64,000 nt of DNA from Acridotheres tristis (Eukaryota; Chordata; Aves; Passeriformes; Sturnidae), in assembly GCA_037013685.1 (NCBI GenBank), contig CM072908.1, positions 7,949,001 through 8,013,000 on the forward strand, written 5' to 3'. This document shows, in pieces, positions 13,201 to 25,200 of the stretch. Numbering within the stretch: the first letter of the stretch is position 1; each line of letters starts with the position of its first letter. Both the position numbers and the translations under genes were made by a program. Below the pieces are notes generated by a model that was not told the DNA's origin, made no database searches, and saw only the letters and a program-made list of their open reading frames with translations.

Positions 13201-16200
13201 TGTGTTAGACTGGAACAGCCTTTAGCATAGTGACATTTGCATGTATTTGGTGGATTCCTGGCTTCCCACATGGGCTCATTCCCTTTGGATGGAGCAGCTG
13301 TACTTCAAGGAATCATTTCTCAACAGTGCTGGAAACAAGCTTTGCATGAAATCATTGGGTTCTGTCACCTGGAAATATCTTACTGTTTTTAAGAGATTTT
13401 TGGAGATTTGCGAGGGGAAATCTTTTCCTGAGCTTGTCCTTCAGGGTGTGTTTCATCCACTGACTGTTGTTTCCTCTCCAGGGTTTGCCTGACTCCCACT
13501 CAGAGCTCACAAGCCACATAAGCACCTTTCCGAGTCTCCAGAGAACATCAGCCAGCAGGGATCTTGTGGATGTATCCCATGAGAAGCTACACAAAGACAG
13601 TGCTTTGCTAGATCCAGAGGTGTGTTGGTTTGAAAGTAAAACCAGTGCGAGACTCCAAGTCAGTAATACAATTTAATAGGAGAAAAGAGAAAAAATAAAA
13701 TACATGCAATAATATAAAAGAAACAACCACCGACACAGTCAGAAATACATCCTGACACCCTGTCAGTCAGGGTGTTGGTAGCAGTCCGTATAAATGGTGG
13801 CTGCAGTCCTCCTGGATGACAGATATGGTTCCGTTGAAGCAGTGCTTCTGTAGAAGGTGCAGTTTTCCTCCGAAGATCCAGCGATGATGTGGAAATGATC
13901 CGACTTTCCTCTGGGATCCAGTGAAAAGGTCTCCCTTCGCGTCCCAAACCCCAGTTTTTTATCTAGGTAGGAAAGGCTTGGCTCCTGCCCCTGGCTGGGG
14001 CATCTCCCAATGGGATGATGTATTTTATCAGTCACACAATAGGACTTAATGGCCCATTAACGGAATATATCTTCTGGAGGAAGGATGAGTTGTGAAAAGA
14101 TAACGATGATCATCCCCCGATCTTATCAGATGGCACATCAGCAGAGCATATCTCCCACAGAGATAAGGATCAACACCCCTCCCACATTTTAACAGATGGT
14201 GATAGAATACACATTTTTGCATTGTACCCCAGGACAAGAGGTGAGGTGTAGAAGGAATTCCCAGTTCTTGTGGTACCTGATGCAGGCAGGAGCTGCTGGG
14301 GTGTGTTGCTCAAATATGAGCAAATTTGTGCTTGTGTAGATAAGATGCCTTGGAAAATAGCCAGGAAATACCTGGGATCGAAAGCTGAGGAGGAGCTATT
14401 GATTAAAAAGCTTCAGCAATCAATAATTGGTGTTTAATGAGGATAATGGTGTTTGTGTCTGAAGGATTTGCTTCCAACACAGCTGAGCAGCAGATCTGAC
14501 GCTGGGCAGCCTCCAGTTGTGATTCAGCTGGGAGTTCCTCTCTTCTGATGCATTCCTCCTTTCCTGCCTCTTATTTTCTTGGCATTTTCTCCTCAAGTCT
14601 CAGGTTCAGGGTGTGCTGTTACCTGGTGCTACAGGATTAGGTGACATTAGGAGAAGAGAAGCCATCCCTAGGGAGTTGTTTGGGGTAGAGTTGGAGCACC
14701 TCTGCGAGAGCTACCTGAACCCACACCTTGTGCTCCTCCTTGTTTGCCAAGAGCTGCTGCTCTTGTAAAGAGCTTTGTCACATACTGTAAATCCCTGGGA
14801 GCTGCAGATGTGCCACAGTAGGATAAAATCAAATAAAGAACGATGGCTTGATAGTAGTTTAGACAGAGCTACTTTCCATGCAGGAAAAAGGACTCGCATG
14901 TGTCTTCGAGGGGGAAGAACTGCAATAATTTAGCCACAGAATTACAAGCCATGTCTTGCTGGAGTCCCCAGACTGCCCTGTATGGCTCCAAAGGTTTCCA
15001 TCAGAGCAAAGGAGATCCAAGTCGTGGTGTTTTCTGACCTTACAGGCCTCTGAAATCCTGCAAGACAGAGAACAGAGTCCCAAAGCGGAGCAGAAACAGG
15101 AAGATCCCTGTGCAGATGCAAAGACCTATGAGGAACAGATGGCTAAAGTAGTGTTTTTGGAAGAACAGAACAAAAACCTGAGGGAAGAACAAGATCTGCT
15201 CTGGTAAACCTTAACAAAGCCTGTGATATTTGCTGCTCCTTGTCTTTGCTGACTTAAGTATTGAGTTTTTCCAACTCCCCATAGGGCTGCTCCTGGTAAA
15301 AATGGGCCTGGCATCTTCATGTTGTCCTTGGGTCAGCATCTCTGATTTTATTGACTTTACTTAGTGCCATCAGGATCAGCCAGGATTAAAGATTTTTTTT
15401 CTGCAGCTCTTCCAGATTCTGAGCAGCCTAAATGGGAGCTTAGGGAGAAAGATTCTTCCCTTGAAGTTGGTCTAAGGGAGTCTCAGCAATCTCCTGTTAC
15501 GGGTTTGGGCTCCTCAGGGCTCACTGCTGGCAGCAGCTGGCTGTCCTACTCCCGCTTGAGATTTGGGTAGTCCTTGGAATTTGGGTGTCTTTGGAGGGGA
15601 GGTATCAGTAGGTGTTGGTCTGCCTCCTCTTTTGAGTAGATCAGGACAAATTTGGAGCTAGAGCATCCGGGCTCAGGCTTAGTAAATAAAAGCTTGGGTA
15701 TAGTATAGTTACAGTGACCTGGGTCACTGGTACTGGTACAAAGGGCAACCAGGAGAAGGCAATAGGGAGCTGCTAAGGAATCGTGGAATCATTCAGGCTG
15801 GAAAAGCCCTCCAAGATCATTGAGTCCAGCTGTTTCCCAAAACTGCCATGTCCACCCTTAACCCATGTCCCCAGGTGCCACATCCACAGGTTTTTTGAAC
15901 ACTTCCAGGGATAGTAATTCCAGCCTAGACAACCTATGCCAGTGCCAGGACATCCAGGACATAGAATCATAGAATTTCAGACTGTTCTGGGGAGGAAGGG
16001 ATCTTAAAGCTCATCCCATTCCACCCCCTGCTATGGGCAGGGACACCTTCCACTCTCCCAGGTTGCTCCAAGCCCTGTCCAACCTGGCCTTGGACAGTTC
16101 TAGGGATGGGGCAGCCACAGCTTTGATCTTGGATGGAGAAAATGGAGATGGAGTTTGGGTGAAGATAAGTCAGACAGCTGGACTGGGACACCTGAGCCCC

Positions 16201-19200
16201 TCTTCCAGTGCTTCCCTGGGACTCTGAGTCCAGGGCAGCTGCTGTGCCTTTGTGCGGATTCCGTAGCCAGCCTGTAACCTCCTCTCGGAGAGAGCTGAGC
16301 CTTTGGACACACGTGGTTTTGTGGGAAGTGTCCCAAGGAGAGTGACCCTTGCCCAGAATGACTGCACCCAGGACTGAATCCCATTTGGAGCCTCCTGAAG
16401 CGCTTGAATGTTTCACTGGACTCTCATCTCCCAAGTTTTTCCCCTTTAAGGGTGTTTTCTCAGCATTTCTGTAGTTATCTCTTTCCTTTACTATTTCTCC
16501 TTCAAGCTATGAATTACTAGAGAGCAACAAGAAGAAGGAGGAGCTGGAAAAGCAGCTCAAAGAGAGCAATGAAGAGAAACAGATGCTGCTTGAAGAAATT
16601 GCTCTGCTCAAACATGACGTCCGGAGTGTCTGGGAGCAGGGCCCCAGCGGAGACATGAGGAGGATGACCCCAGGCTTGGAGCAGAGGGAGAACAGGTTTC
16701 TCCCATGGCAGAGCTTGGCAGGCAGTTTAGAGGGGAGCCTTAAACAGGTATGGGCAGCTTTGCCATCTGCACCCTGCTTTTTGTCATTAATAGAGTGGCA
16801 AAACATAATTAAAGTAGGCTGAAAGCCAGTCCTGTGGTGTGAGCAATGGTTGGAAATTAAGGATGTGTTCATTTCCTTGTGTTGTGCTTTTGGATGTGGT
16901 GGGGACTTGGATAAACTGAACTGATACACATGGCAGAAATAAGTGATTTAAGTGGAATTTGTTCACCTTTCTCACCTTGCGAGCTGAAACAGAAAGGGAG
17001 GTGCAGGTGTCCCTGCCAAACAGGGAGGAAATGATGGAAGAACTCAGGATGGGGAGACTGAGGACGAACTCAGCTTCTGTGCAAAGATTTGGGAGAGAAG
17101 AGAGGACAGGGTGGTCTGTATGGCCAGGGTGGGAGTGAGAAGTAGAGGATGGGAGTCTAGTTATATCCAAGAAGCAGCAAATCATCCAGATGGAGCAGGG
17201 CAAGACACAAGGAGTGCAGTGGATGTTGGAAGGGATCCTGATAGAAACAGGTGGGGAAAACCCCACAAAACCAGTGGAGTCCATGGGCCTCCAGGATGAC
17301 TGACACTGCCAGATCCCACAGTGCTGGATCAAGACTTTTCCCAGCTTGGGAGGTTATCTGGGGATTATCTGAGAAGGCAGATTTGATCTTCAGTGAATTC
17401 CATCTGGTCCCAAGAGCAGAAGGTGAAGATGCAAAGTAGGAATGCAGATCCAGAGATGGCTGAAAGTGATTCTGGAAAGAAAGACTTTGGTACAACCCAG
17501 GTTTTGGTGTGTGTGCCAGGAAGGTGAGGGAGCCAAGGAGATCGATTATCTCCCAAGAGCCATTGCAGATCGTCGGTGACACCTCCCAGTGCCCAGGCTC
17601 TGTCCTGTTGTGTTCCTGTCCCACTGCCAGGACTCGCCTTTCTCCTGTTCCTGATCTCTTTGGGAGCTGGCCTGGCTGTGTCACTCCTGAATGAGACTGT
17701 GGTGCAAGAATCCAAAGTGACCTAGTGGCTTTGCTTTGATTGGACAGGTTTGTTTTTAACAGGGATTTGTTCCCTCATTCAGGTTATCACCTCTTCCCCT
17801 TCAGCCTCAGGAGCTGTATTGTGTTCTCTGAAGTGATGGAGAGAATCATTGAATCATTGAGGCCTCTGAGATCATCAAGTCCGACTATTAACCCAGCAGT
17901 GCATGTCCAGAACAAACCATGTCCCCTAGTGCCACATCCACATGGCTCTTAAAGCCCTGCAGGGACAGGGAAGGGAATAGGACATGGTGTAAGGACATAT
18001 AAATGCCAGGGTTCATGCATCTTTCTGCCCAAATGTCCTTAAATTCTACTGGCTTCTGCCTTCCTTAATCACCTTTATCCTGCCTTAAAGTCAATTTCTG
18101 TGTCACTTCTGTTATTCCTGCAGGGTCTGTCTGAGGAGAGGTTCCAGCAGCAGGAGGAGAAGCTGCAGCAGCTGCGCCAAGACCTGCGGCGGGTGCAGAA
18201 CTTGTGCAGCTCTGCCGAGAGGGAGCTCAGGTATGAGAGGAAGAAGAACACCGACCTCCAGAGGCAAAATCTGCTGCTCCAGCAGGAATGCACCAAGGTA
18301 GGGACAGAGCCAGGCTCCCCAGTGTGCTCTGCCTCAGCTCCATGGGAATTACAGGCACGAGGACTGGAGCCCATCTGGAGCCAGGCTGGGAGAGCTGGGG
18401 GTGTTCATCTGGAGAAGTGAAGGCTCCAGGGAGAGCTCAGAGCCCCTTCCCGGGCCAAAGGGGCTCCAGGAGAGCTGGAGAGGGACCTGGGACAAGGGCT
18501 TGGAGTGCCAGGACAAGGGGGAATGGCTTCCCACTGCCAGAGGGCAGGGTCAGATGGGATATTGGAAGGAAATCCTTCCATGTTGGGGTGGGGAGACCCT
18601 GGCACAGGGTGTCCAGAGCAGCTGTGGCTGCCTCATCCTCAGAAATGTTCCAGGCCAGGTTGGATGGGGCTTCGAGAAACGTGGGATAGTGGAAGGTGAC
18701 CTCGCCCATGACAGGGGGTTGGAACCAGGTGATCCTTAAGGCTCCTTCCTACCCAAACCACTCTGGGATTCCATTAAAAATTTCACTGCATCGAAATAAA
18801 ACATACTTTACTTCCTCTGTGATTCCTCTTTTTATCATTCTGGAATCCTGTTCCCCTTCCCTAGCCAAGCCATTCCAGCTGATTTCTGTTGAAGTACAAA
18901 TCTGATTTCTTCTCTGGGATCTCAGGTCAAAGCTGAGCTGAAGCAGGCCCGGGCCAAACTCTCGGATACCACGGAAACATGTTCCTCCCTCTCAGCACAG
19001 TGGGAGAGGAGCCAGCAGAAGGTCAAGGAGCTGGAACTGGAGCTCTCCAAGTGCTCTCAGGCTGATAAGCTCCAGAGCAACCTCCAAGAGAGGCTGGCCC
19101 AGGAGAAATCCAGAGCAGGAGAAGCACAGAAGAAGGTGAGTGTAAGCTGGGGTATGTTTGACAGTTCTATGCAGCTCTAGTGCAGAAAAGAAGCAGGTTT

Positions 19201-22200
19201 GCTTCCTCAAATCCTTTTTTGTGTTCCCTCGGCTTAATATTGTAGGAAAAAAGCCTGTAATTATCAGGACCATAATCAAGGCAATAGAAGCCATATCTGG
19301 TAATCCAGTATCTCTGAAATACTGATAGTGGGGCTGGCAGGCACAGGGAACCCCGATCTTGTTCTTGCTGAGATTTCCTACTGTTTACTGTCTGGAAAAT
19401 TCCAAAACCATGTGTTTTCCATGGCACTGATTCTGTCATGCTCCTGCACAAATCACTGGATCCTCTTCTGAAGTTTGCAGGATCATATTGGGTTGAAAAA
19501 GGTTGTTTGGAATTCATGACACAGTGTTTGGTCCAAAATCTGGTAGCCATTCCAGAGGTTTTGCTTTTAATGGAGTTAGAGTCAAAACAAGGAAATCTTT
19601 CCTTCCCATGCCTCAGACACTGGGGAATCAGAGGGATCTAATTCAGACACTGACCTGTATATTCAGAAAGTTTAATCTATGTCCATTTTAATCCAAGGTC
19701 TCAAAACTCCAGCAAAAGCTGAAGGATTCCCAGCACCAGCTGCTGTTGGCAGAGGCCCGTGTTTCTGATAAGAAGCTTCTGGAAGAGGAGCTGAAGGAAG
19801 CTCGGGAAAATGAAGCTCGAGTGCAGCAGGAACTTCACGAGGAGCAGCTGAAAAGGTCTCTGTGCCGTGCAGGGGCCGTGCCAACCCTCTGGCAGCTCCT
19901 GGCTGTCCTTGGAGGGTTCAGAGAGACCCAAACGACTTCTTTGACCTCCCGTCTTCCCTTTGGACTTGCCTTATCCCTGGAGCTCTCCAGGGACTCTTCC
20001 TTCTTGAGATTTAAAAGATTATTGGAGGCTTCATCTGCTTTGGAAGGGCTGTGGCCAACAGCCACATCAGTGCAGTGATGCCAACATCCCCCTTTCTTGT
20101 GCAGCTGGGAGTGATCCCAGTATATCATCCTCCCTTTGTGTGTCACTGGGACATGGGGACAACTGGGATGTGCTGATTCCTTTGTCCCCTCCATGCCAGC
20201 CAGGGCAAGAGGAGAATGGGGTGTTTTGGATGACAGACAGACACTTTGGGGGCAGGTGACACATCCCCCTCCAGCTCTCACTGTCACCTCATCATGTTTC
20301 CAGGAGGCTCCTGGAGCAGCAGGTGGAGGAGCTGCGGCAGCAGCTCCAGCATTCCCAGGACACAGAGGCGTCACTGGCCAAGATGCATGTGGAGCTCCAG
20401 GCCAAGACCCTGCACGTCCTGGAGGATGACAAGAAGCTGGATGCTGGTGAGGTGGGTGACAATGAGGGGGTTCCTCATCATACATCATGAGCTGGAATCT
20501 GCTCCTGAGAGCTGCTGGAATTGGGAACATCTAATCAGAGGTTGAGCTCTTGCAGATCTCACTGATTTCAATAGGAGCTGGAGGAAAAGCAGCATCCATT
20601 GCCAGTTGGTTTCCTGGGTGTCCCAGTTTGAAAGACAGGTGTGTGCTAGGGAAAGCAGGGCCTTCCCTTGAAATGGTGAAAGTAAATTCTCTCCCTCTGA
20701 ATTAGTATAATTTTGAAATTAAGGGGCTGTCAGGCAAAGATACGGGGATAGGAATAACAGTTCTTCACTAGTATATATAACAAGGCAAACAGAACAACAA
20801 CTATGGAATTAACAACAAACAGAACAGGAGCCCAGTGACAGTTCTCTCGGCCGTGGGCACTTTTCCCTTTGGTGCAGTTACTGTCACAGCTGGCAGTGAG
20901 CTCTGGCAGACTCCCGGTGGGCAGGGCAGATGTGACAATCCCTGTGCAGCTGCAGGGGCGCTGGGGATGATGGCAGCTGTGTCCCAGATGGAAAGGATGG
21001 AGGAGAGGCTTTTCTCACAAATCCTTGGGGCAATGTCGGTCCCGGTGCTCCGATAGGATGCTTGGAAACAGCAAACTGAAGCGGCAGTGTCCTAGCTGGG
21101 GTACGGGGTCCAACAACAGAGAGGCAGCTCCCGGCGTTGGGATACTGGAGGGGGCGTTAGGCTTCCTCCTCCGAGAGCCAAAAGCGAGCGAGAGACAGCG
21201 ACTGACCCCCACCCTCCTTTACCTGCTTCTTATCTCATGGTGTTCCCCCTTTCCCTCCCCTCCCCCCCAAGGACCCAGCCATCAGTGCTTCTTAGCATGT
21301 CAATGGGAAAAATTTCCACAGGCAAGGAGGAAAGGAAAAACCAACCCCCAATCCTGGGATGCAGCTCTGGGGCCCAGGAAAGCTTGGTGGTTTCTTCCTT
21401 CCCTTCATCTTGCAGAGCTTGGAGTTTTTGCTTGGAAACTTTGGCAGAGTCCATTGTCTGGGAGGGTTCATTGCCTCTCTCTGCAACAAAATCTCACTGC
21501 TTTTTAAGGAGAGGAGGGAGTGGTCTGGGGGGCTGGCTGGCTGGATGGATATTGCCTGTAGTGGGAACCACTGGGATTGATGAGAGAGAAGCTTTGGAGA
21601 CCAGGAAGATGGGAGGCAGAGGGGCCCCTACAGCTCAGGCCACACATACACAAGTTTAAAATAGCCCTTTTCCAGCATGTGCAGTGCCAGAAGGAAAAAC
21701 AGAAGCTCTCGGAGCAGCTGGCGCTGCTGAAGGAGGAGAACAAAGCTCTGTATGAAGAAGGTGTCCGACTCCTGAACCAGAAGGATCTCTATGTCAGGTA
21801 ATGCCCAAAAACCTGCCTGGGCCTACTATTGGATTTGGCTGTGGTGTGGACTTTCCTGTCCAATGTTCAGGCTTTTAGCACTAAATCCACTAGCCCTGTG
21901 TATAGTGAGCTCATCCCCCATGTCTGCTGTCAGGGAATTCAAACAGATTTGAGAAGGAAGGGACCTTAAAGCCCATCCAGTGTCCCCCCTGCCGTGGGCA
22001 GGGACACCTTCTACTGTCCCAGGCTGCTCCAAGCCCTGTACAACCTGGCCTTGGACACTTCCAGGAGTGAGGCAGCCACAGCTTCTCTGGACACCCTGTG
22101 CCAGGGCCTCCCCACCCCCACAGGGAACAATTCCTTCCCAGTATCCCATCTCTCCCTGCCCTCTGGCAATGGGAAGCCATTCCCTGTGTCCTGTCCCTCC

Positions 22201-25200
22201 AGGCCCTTGGCCCCAGTCCCTCTCCAGGTCTCCTCTGGAACCCCTTTAGGCCCTGGAGAGGGCTCTGAGTTCTCCCTGGAAGCCTTCTCTTCTCCAGGTG
22301 AGCACCCCCAGCTTTCCGAGCCTTTCTGCTCTCCTTGGCAGGTAAAGGCAGCACAGGAGGATGGTCTGAGTATTGCTTGGGGTCTGGTGTCAGCAAAGAC
22401 TCTCCCTGGAGCTGCTCCTTTCTCCCCAGAGCCCTCTTGGTTAATTTGAAGTAGAGTAGCTTTTTTATCATGAATATTGAGCAAATACCCCTTATATGGT
22501 AGAAATTTGTCTTATTTTTTGGTATTATTTTCCCTTCTATCCCAACTGGATAAAACTAAACAAGACCTTTGCCCAAACTGACAAGAGAGGAAGAGCAAAA
22601 ATCAGAAGTGTTAGGAGGGAAAAATATTTGTCCCCAGTGTCCTAACTCAAAGAATCTCCTGCTGAAGTGGCTCTTCTTACTCCTCTTGGCCTGTCCAATG
22701 CTGTTTAGAAGTCCTAATTTTCCAGCCAACGTGTCAATGTGGCACTTGGGGACATGGTTAGTGGGTGGCCCTGACAGTGCTGGAGGAATGGTTGGATTTG
22801 ATGATCCTAGAGGGTTTTTCTAAATTTTCTTCCCATACAAATGTCATTCCCTTAATCATCCACATCCCCACCAACAAAACCAATTTATCCTTGTCTTGGA
22901 ACTTGCAGTTTTGGTGCCCTTAGAATACTGTTTGTTATAAAGAGCTGGGAGGGATGAGCACAAAGATTTATAAAGCTGGGAGTCACTTTTGGAAATGCTT
23001 TGGGTCCTATTCCTTTATCAACTTGCATTTGGTTGACACTTAAAAATTAAAATTTCCAACAAAAACGCCCCCAAACTGATCAGTGAAAACATCTGGATAG
23101 TCCATGTGCTCATTCTGGGCTGGAAGGAGGAGCTGGGGGATGGCTGAGACTCTGAGTTTGGACTTTGAGGAGCCTGAATAAACCTGGGACATTCTTGCCT
23201 GGATGGTGACCCCGAGCAAAAGTGCCTTTCACAGCCTGATGGTTGTCCCTGCTTTCCCAGGAAATACAATGAGATGCAGCTCCGGCACAAGGACAAGATC
23301 CGCAGGGCCAAGGAGACGTTCATCCACGAGGTGAAACAGAGGGACAGTAGGATCAAACAGCTGGAAAATGAGCTCAGTGAGTCAAAGCTCCAAGTGGAAA
23401 AGGTGAGAAGACATATCCAGGGCTTCTCCTGCAAGGGGAGACTGCAGGGGCATCGCTGCTTCTGAAAGTGTGCTCTGGGGCCAAGAAGGCCAATGGCTCC
23501 TGGCCTGGATCAGGAATGGTGTGGCCAGCAGGAGCAGGGAGCTCATTCTTCCCCTTTACTTGGCACTGGTGAGGCTGTACTTTGAGTGCTGTGTCCAGTC
23601 CTGTCCCCTCAGTTTAGGAAGGACATTGAGACACTTGAGGGTGTCCAGAGGAGGCAACGAGGCTGGGGAGTGGCTTTGAACACAAACCCTGTGAGGAACA
23701 ACTGAGGGAGCTGGGGTTGTTTATCCTGGAGAAAAGGAGACTCAGGGGTGACCTTATCACTCTCTACAGCTCCTGAAAGGCGGCTGTGTCAGCTGGGGTT
23801 GGTCTCCTTCTCCAGGCAGCACTGACAGAATGAGAGGACACAGCCTCAAGCTGCACCAAAGGAAATTTAGGTTGGATATTAGGAAATTTTTTTTTACTGA
23901 AAGAATGATAAAATACTAGAGTGGTCTGCCTGGGGAGGTGGTGGAGTCACCATCCCTGGATGTGTTTAAGAAAAGACTGGATGTGGTACTCAGAGCCACG
24001 GGTTAGTTGAGTGTTAGGGCATGGGTGGACTCAATGATCTTGAAGATCTCTTCCAACCTAAAATTCTGTGATTCTGTGAAAATAATCATGGATTTGGGGA
24101 GTGGTATGAATTGGAAGGGACATTAAAGCTCATTTCATTCCAACCCCTGCCATGGGCAGGGACACCTTCCACTATCCCAGGCTGCTCCAAGCCCTGTCCA
24201 ACCTGGCCTTGAACACTGCCAGGGATGGGGCAGACACAGCTGCTCTGGGCAACCTGAGCCAGGGCTTCCCCACCCTCACAAGGAACAATTCCTTCCCAAT
24301 ATCGCATCTAATGCTGCCCCCTGGCAGTGTGAAGCCATTCCCTGTGTCCTGGCACTCCAGGCCCTTGTCCAAAGTCCCTCCTTTCAGGAAAGGACCTGTG
24401 TGACTGCCAACCTGTAGTAACAAAAAGCCAAAAGGAAATTCCTGGCTCAGGATTGCCCTTGGAGGAAGCCACATCCTCAAATCCCGATCTGACACTGGCT
24501 GAGCTCCCTGTTCCTTTGTCTCAGCAATTCCTGCTGAGAAGTGACCCCAGAGCCTCTTTTTGTGGTATTTTACATCGAACAGGGTATGGAATTGCAGAGT
24601 CATTGAGGTTGGAGAAGACCTTAAAGATGAGGATCTTCATCAAGTCCAACTATCCATCCACCACCACTAAACCATGTTGCCAAGTGCCACATCCACATGG
24701 GGGGGGTGGTGACTCCAAGCTTTTAGGAGCTGGCACCCTTGATGGTGGTCCCTTGGGAAAGCCCCGAGGTTTGCAGATGACAGAGAAGAGTCAAAAGTAA
24801 CTGGTGGTTGTTCTTTCCTTCTCCACCACCCTAAGGGGAAGATGCTGATTGCCCAGATCACTGCTGAGAATGAGAAATTACTCCAGGAGAGGCGACGGCT
24901 CCTCCAAAAAGTATCAGAGCAGGAGGAGTCCCCTTGGAGCCTCTGGTCTGGGATTCCCTCCCTGCAGAACAGGTAGGCCCCTGCTGATGTTCATCCCCAG
25001 GATTCTCCCTTTCCCTGGTTTTGTGCCTCTTTCTCTTAAGAATTCCAGAGGAAAGTCTGGATTGTGCCCCAGCCATTGGTGCAGTGGCTTTCATGGTTGT
25101 AATTAGAGATGTAATTACCCCATTTTCCCCTCCAAGACCTTGCCATTGAGCTGGAGGCTGTGGAGAGCAACAGCTCTGAGGTTGGAAAAGAAAATTTCTG

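Noticed and set aside
22011..22484. 157- and 186-codon frames at 22 kb
   Set aside because: They run through a reverse CR1 copy whose 3' region is GC-rich and poor in stops.
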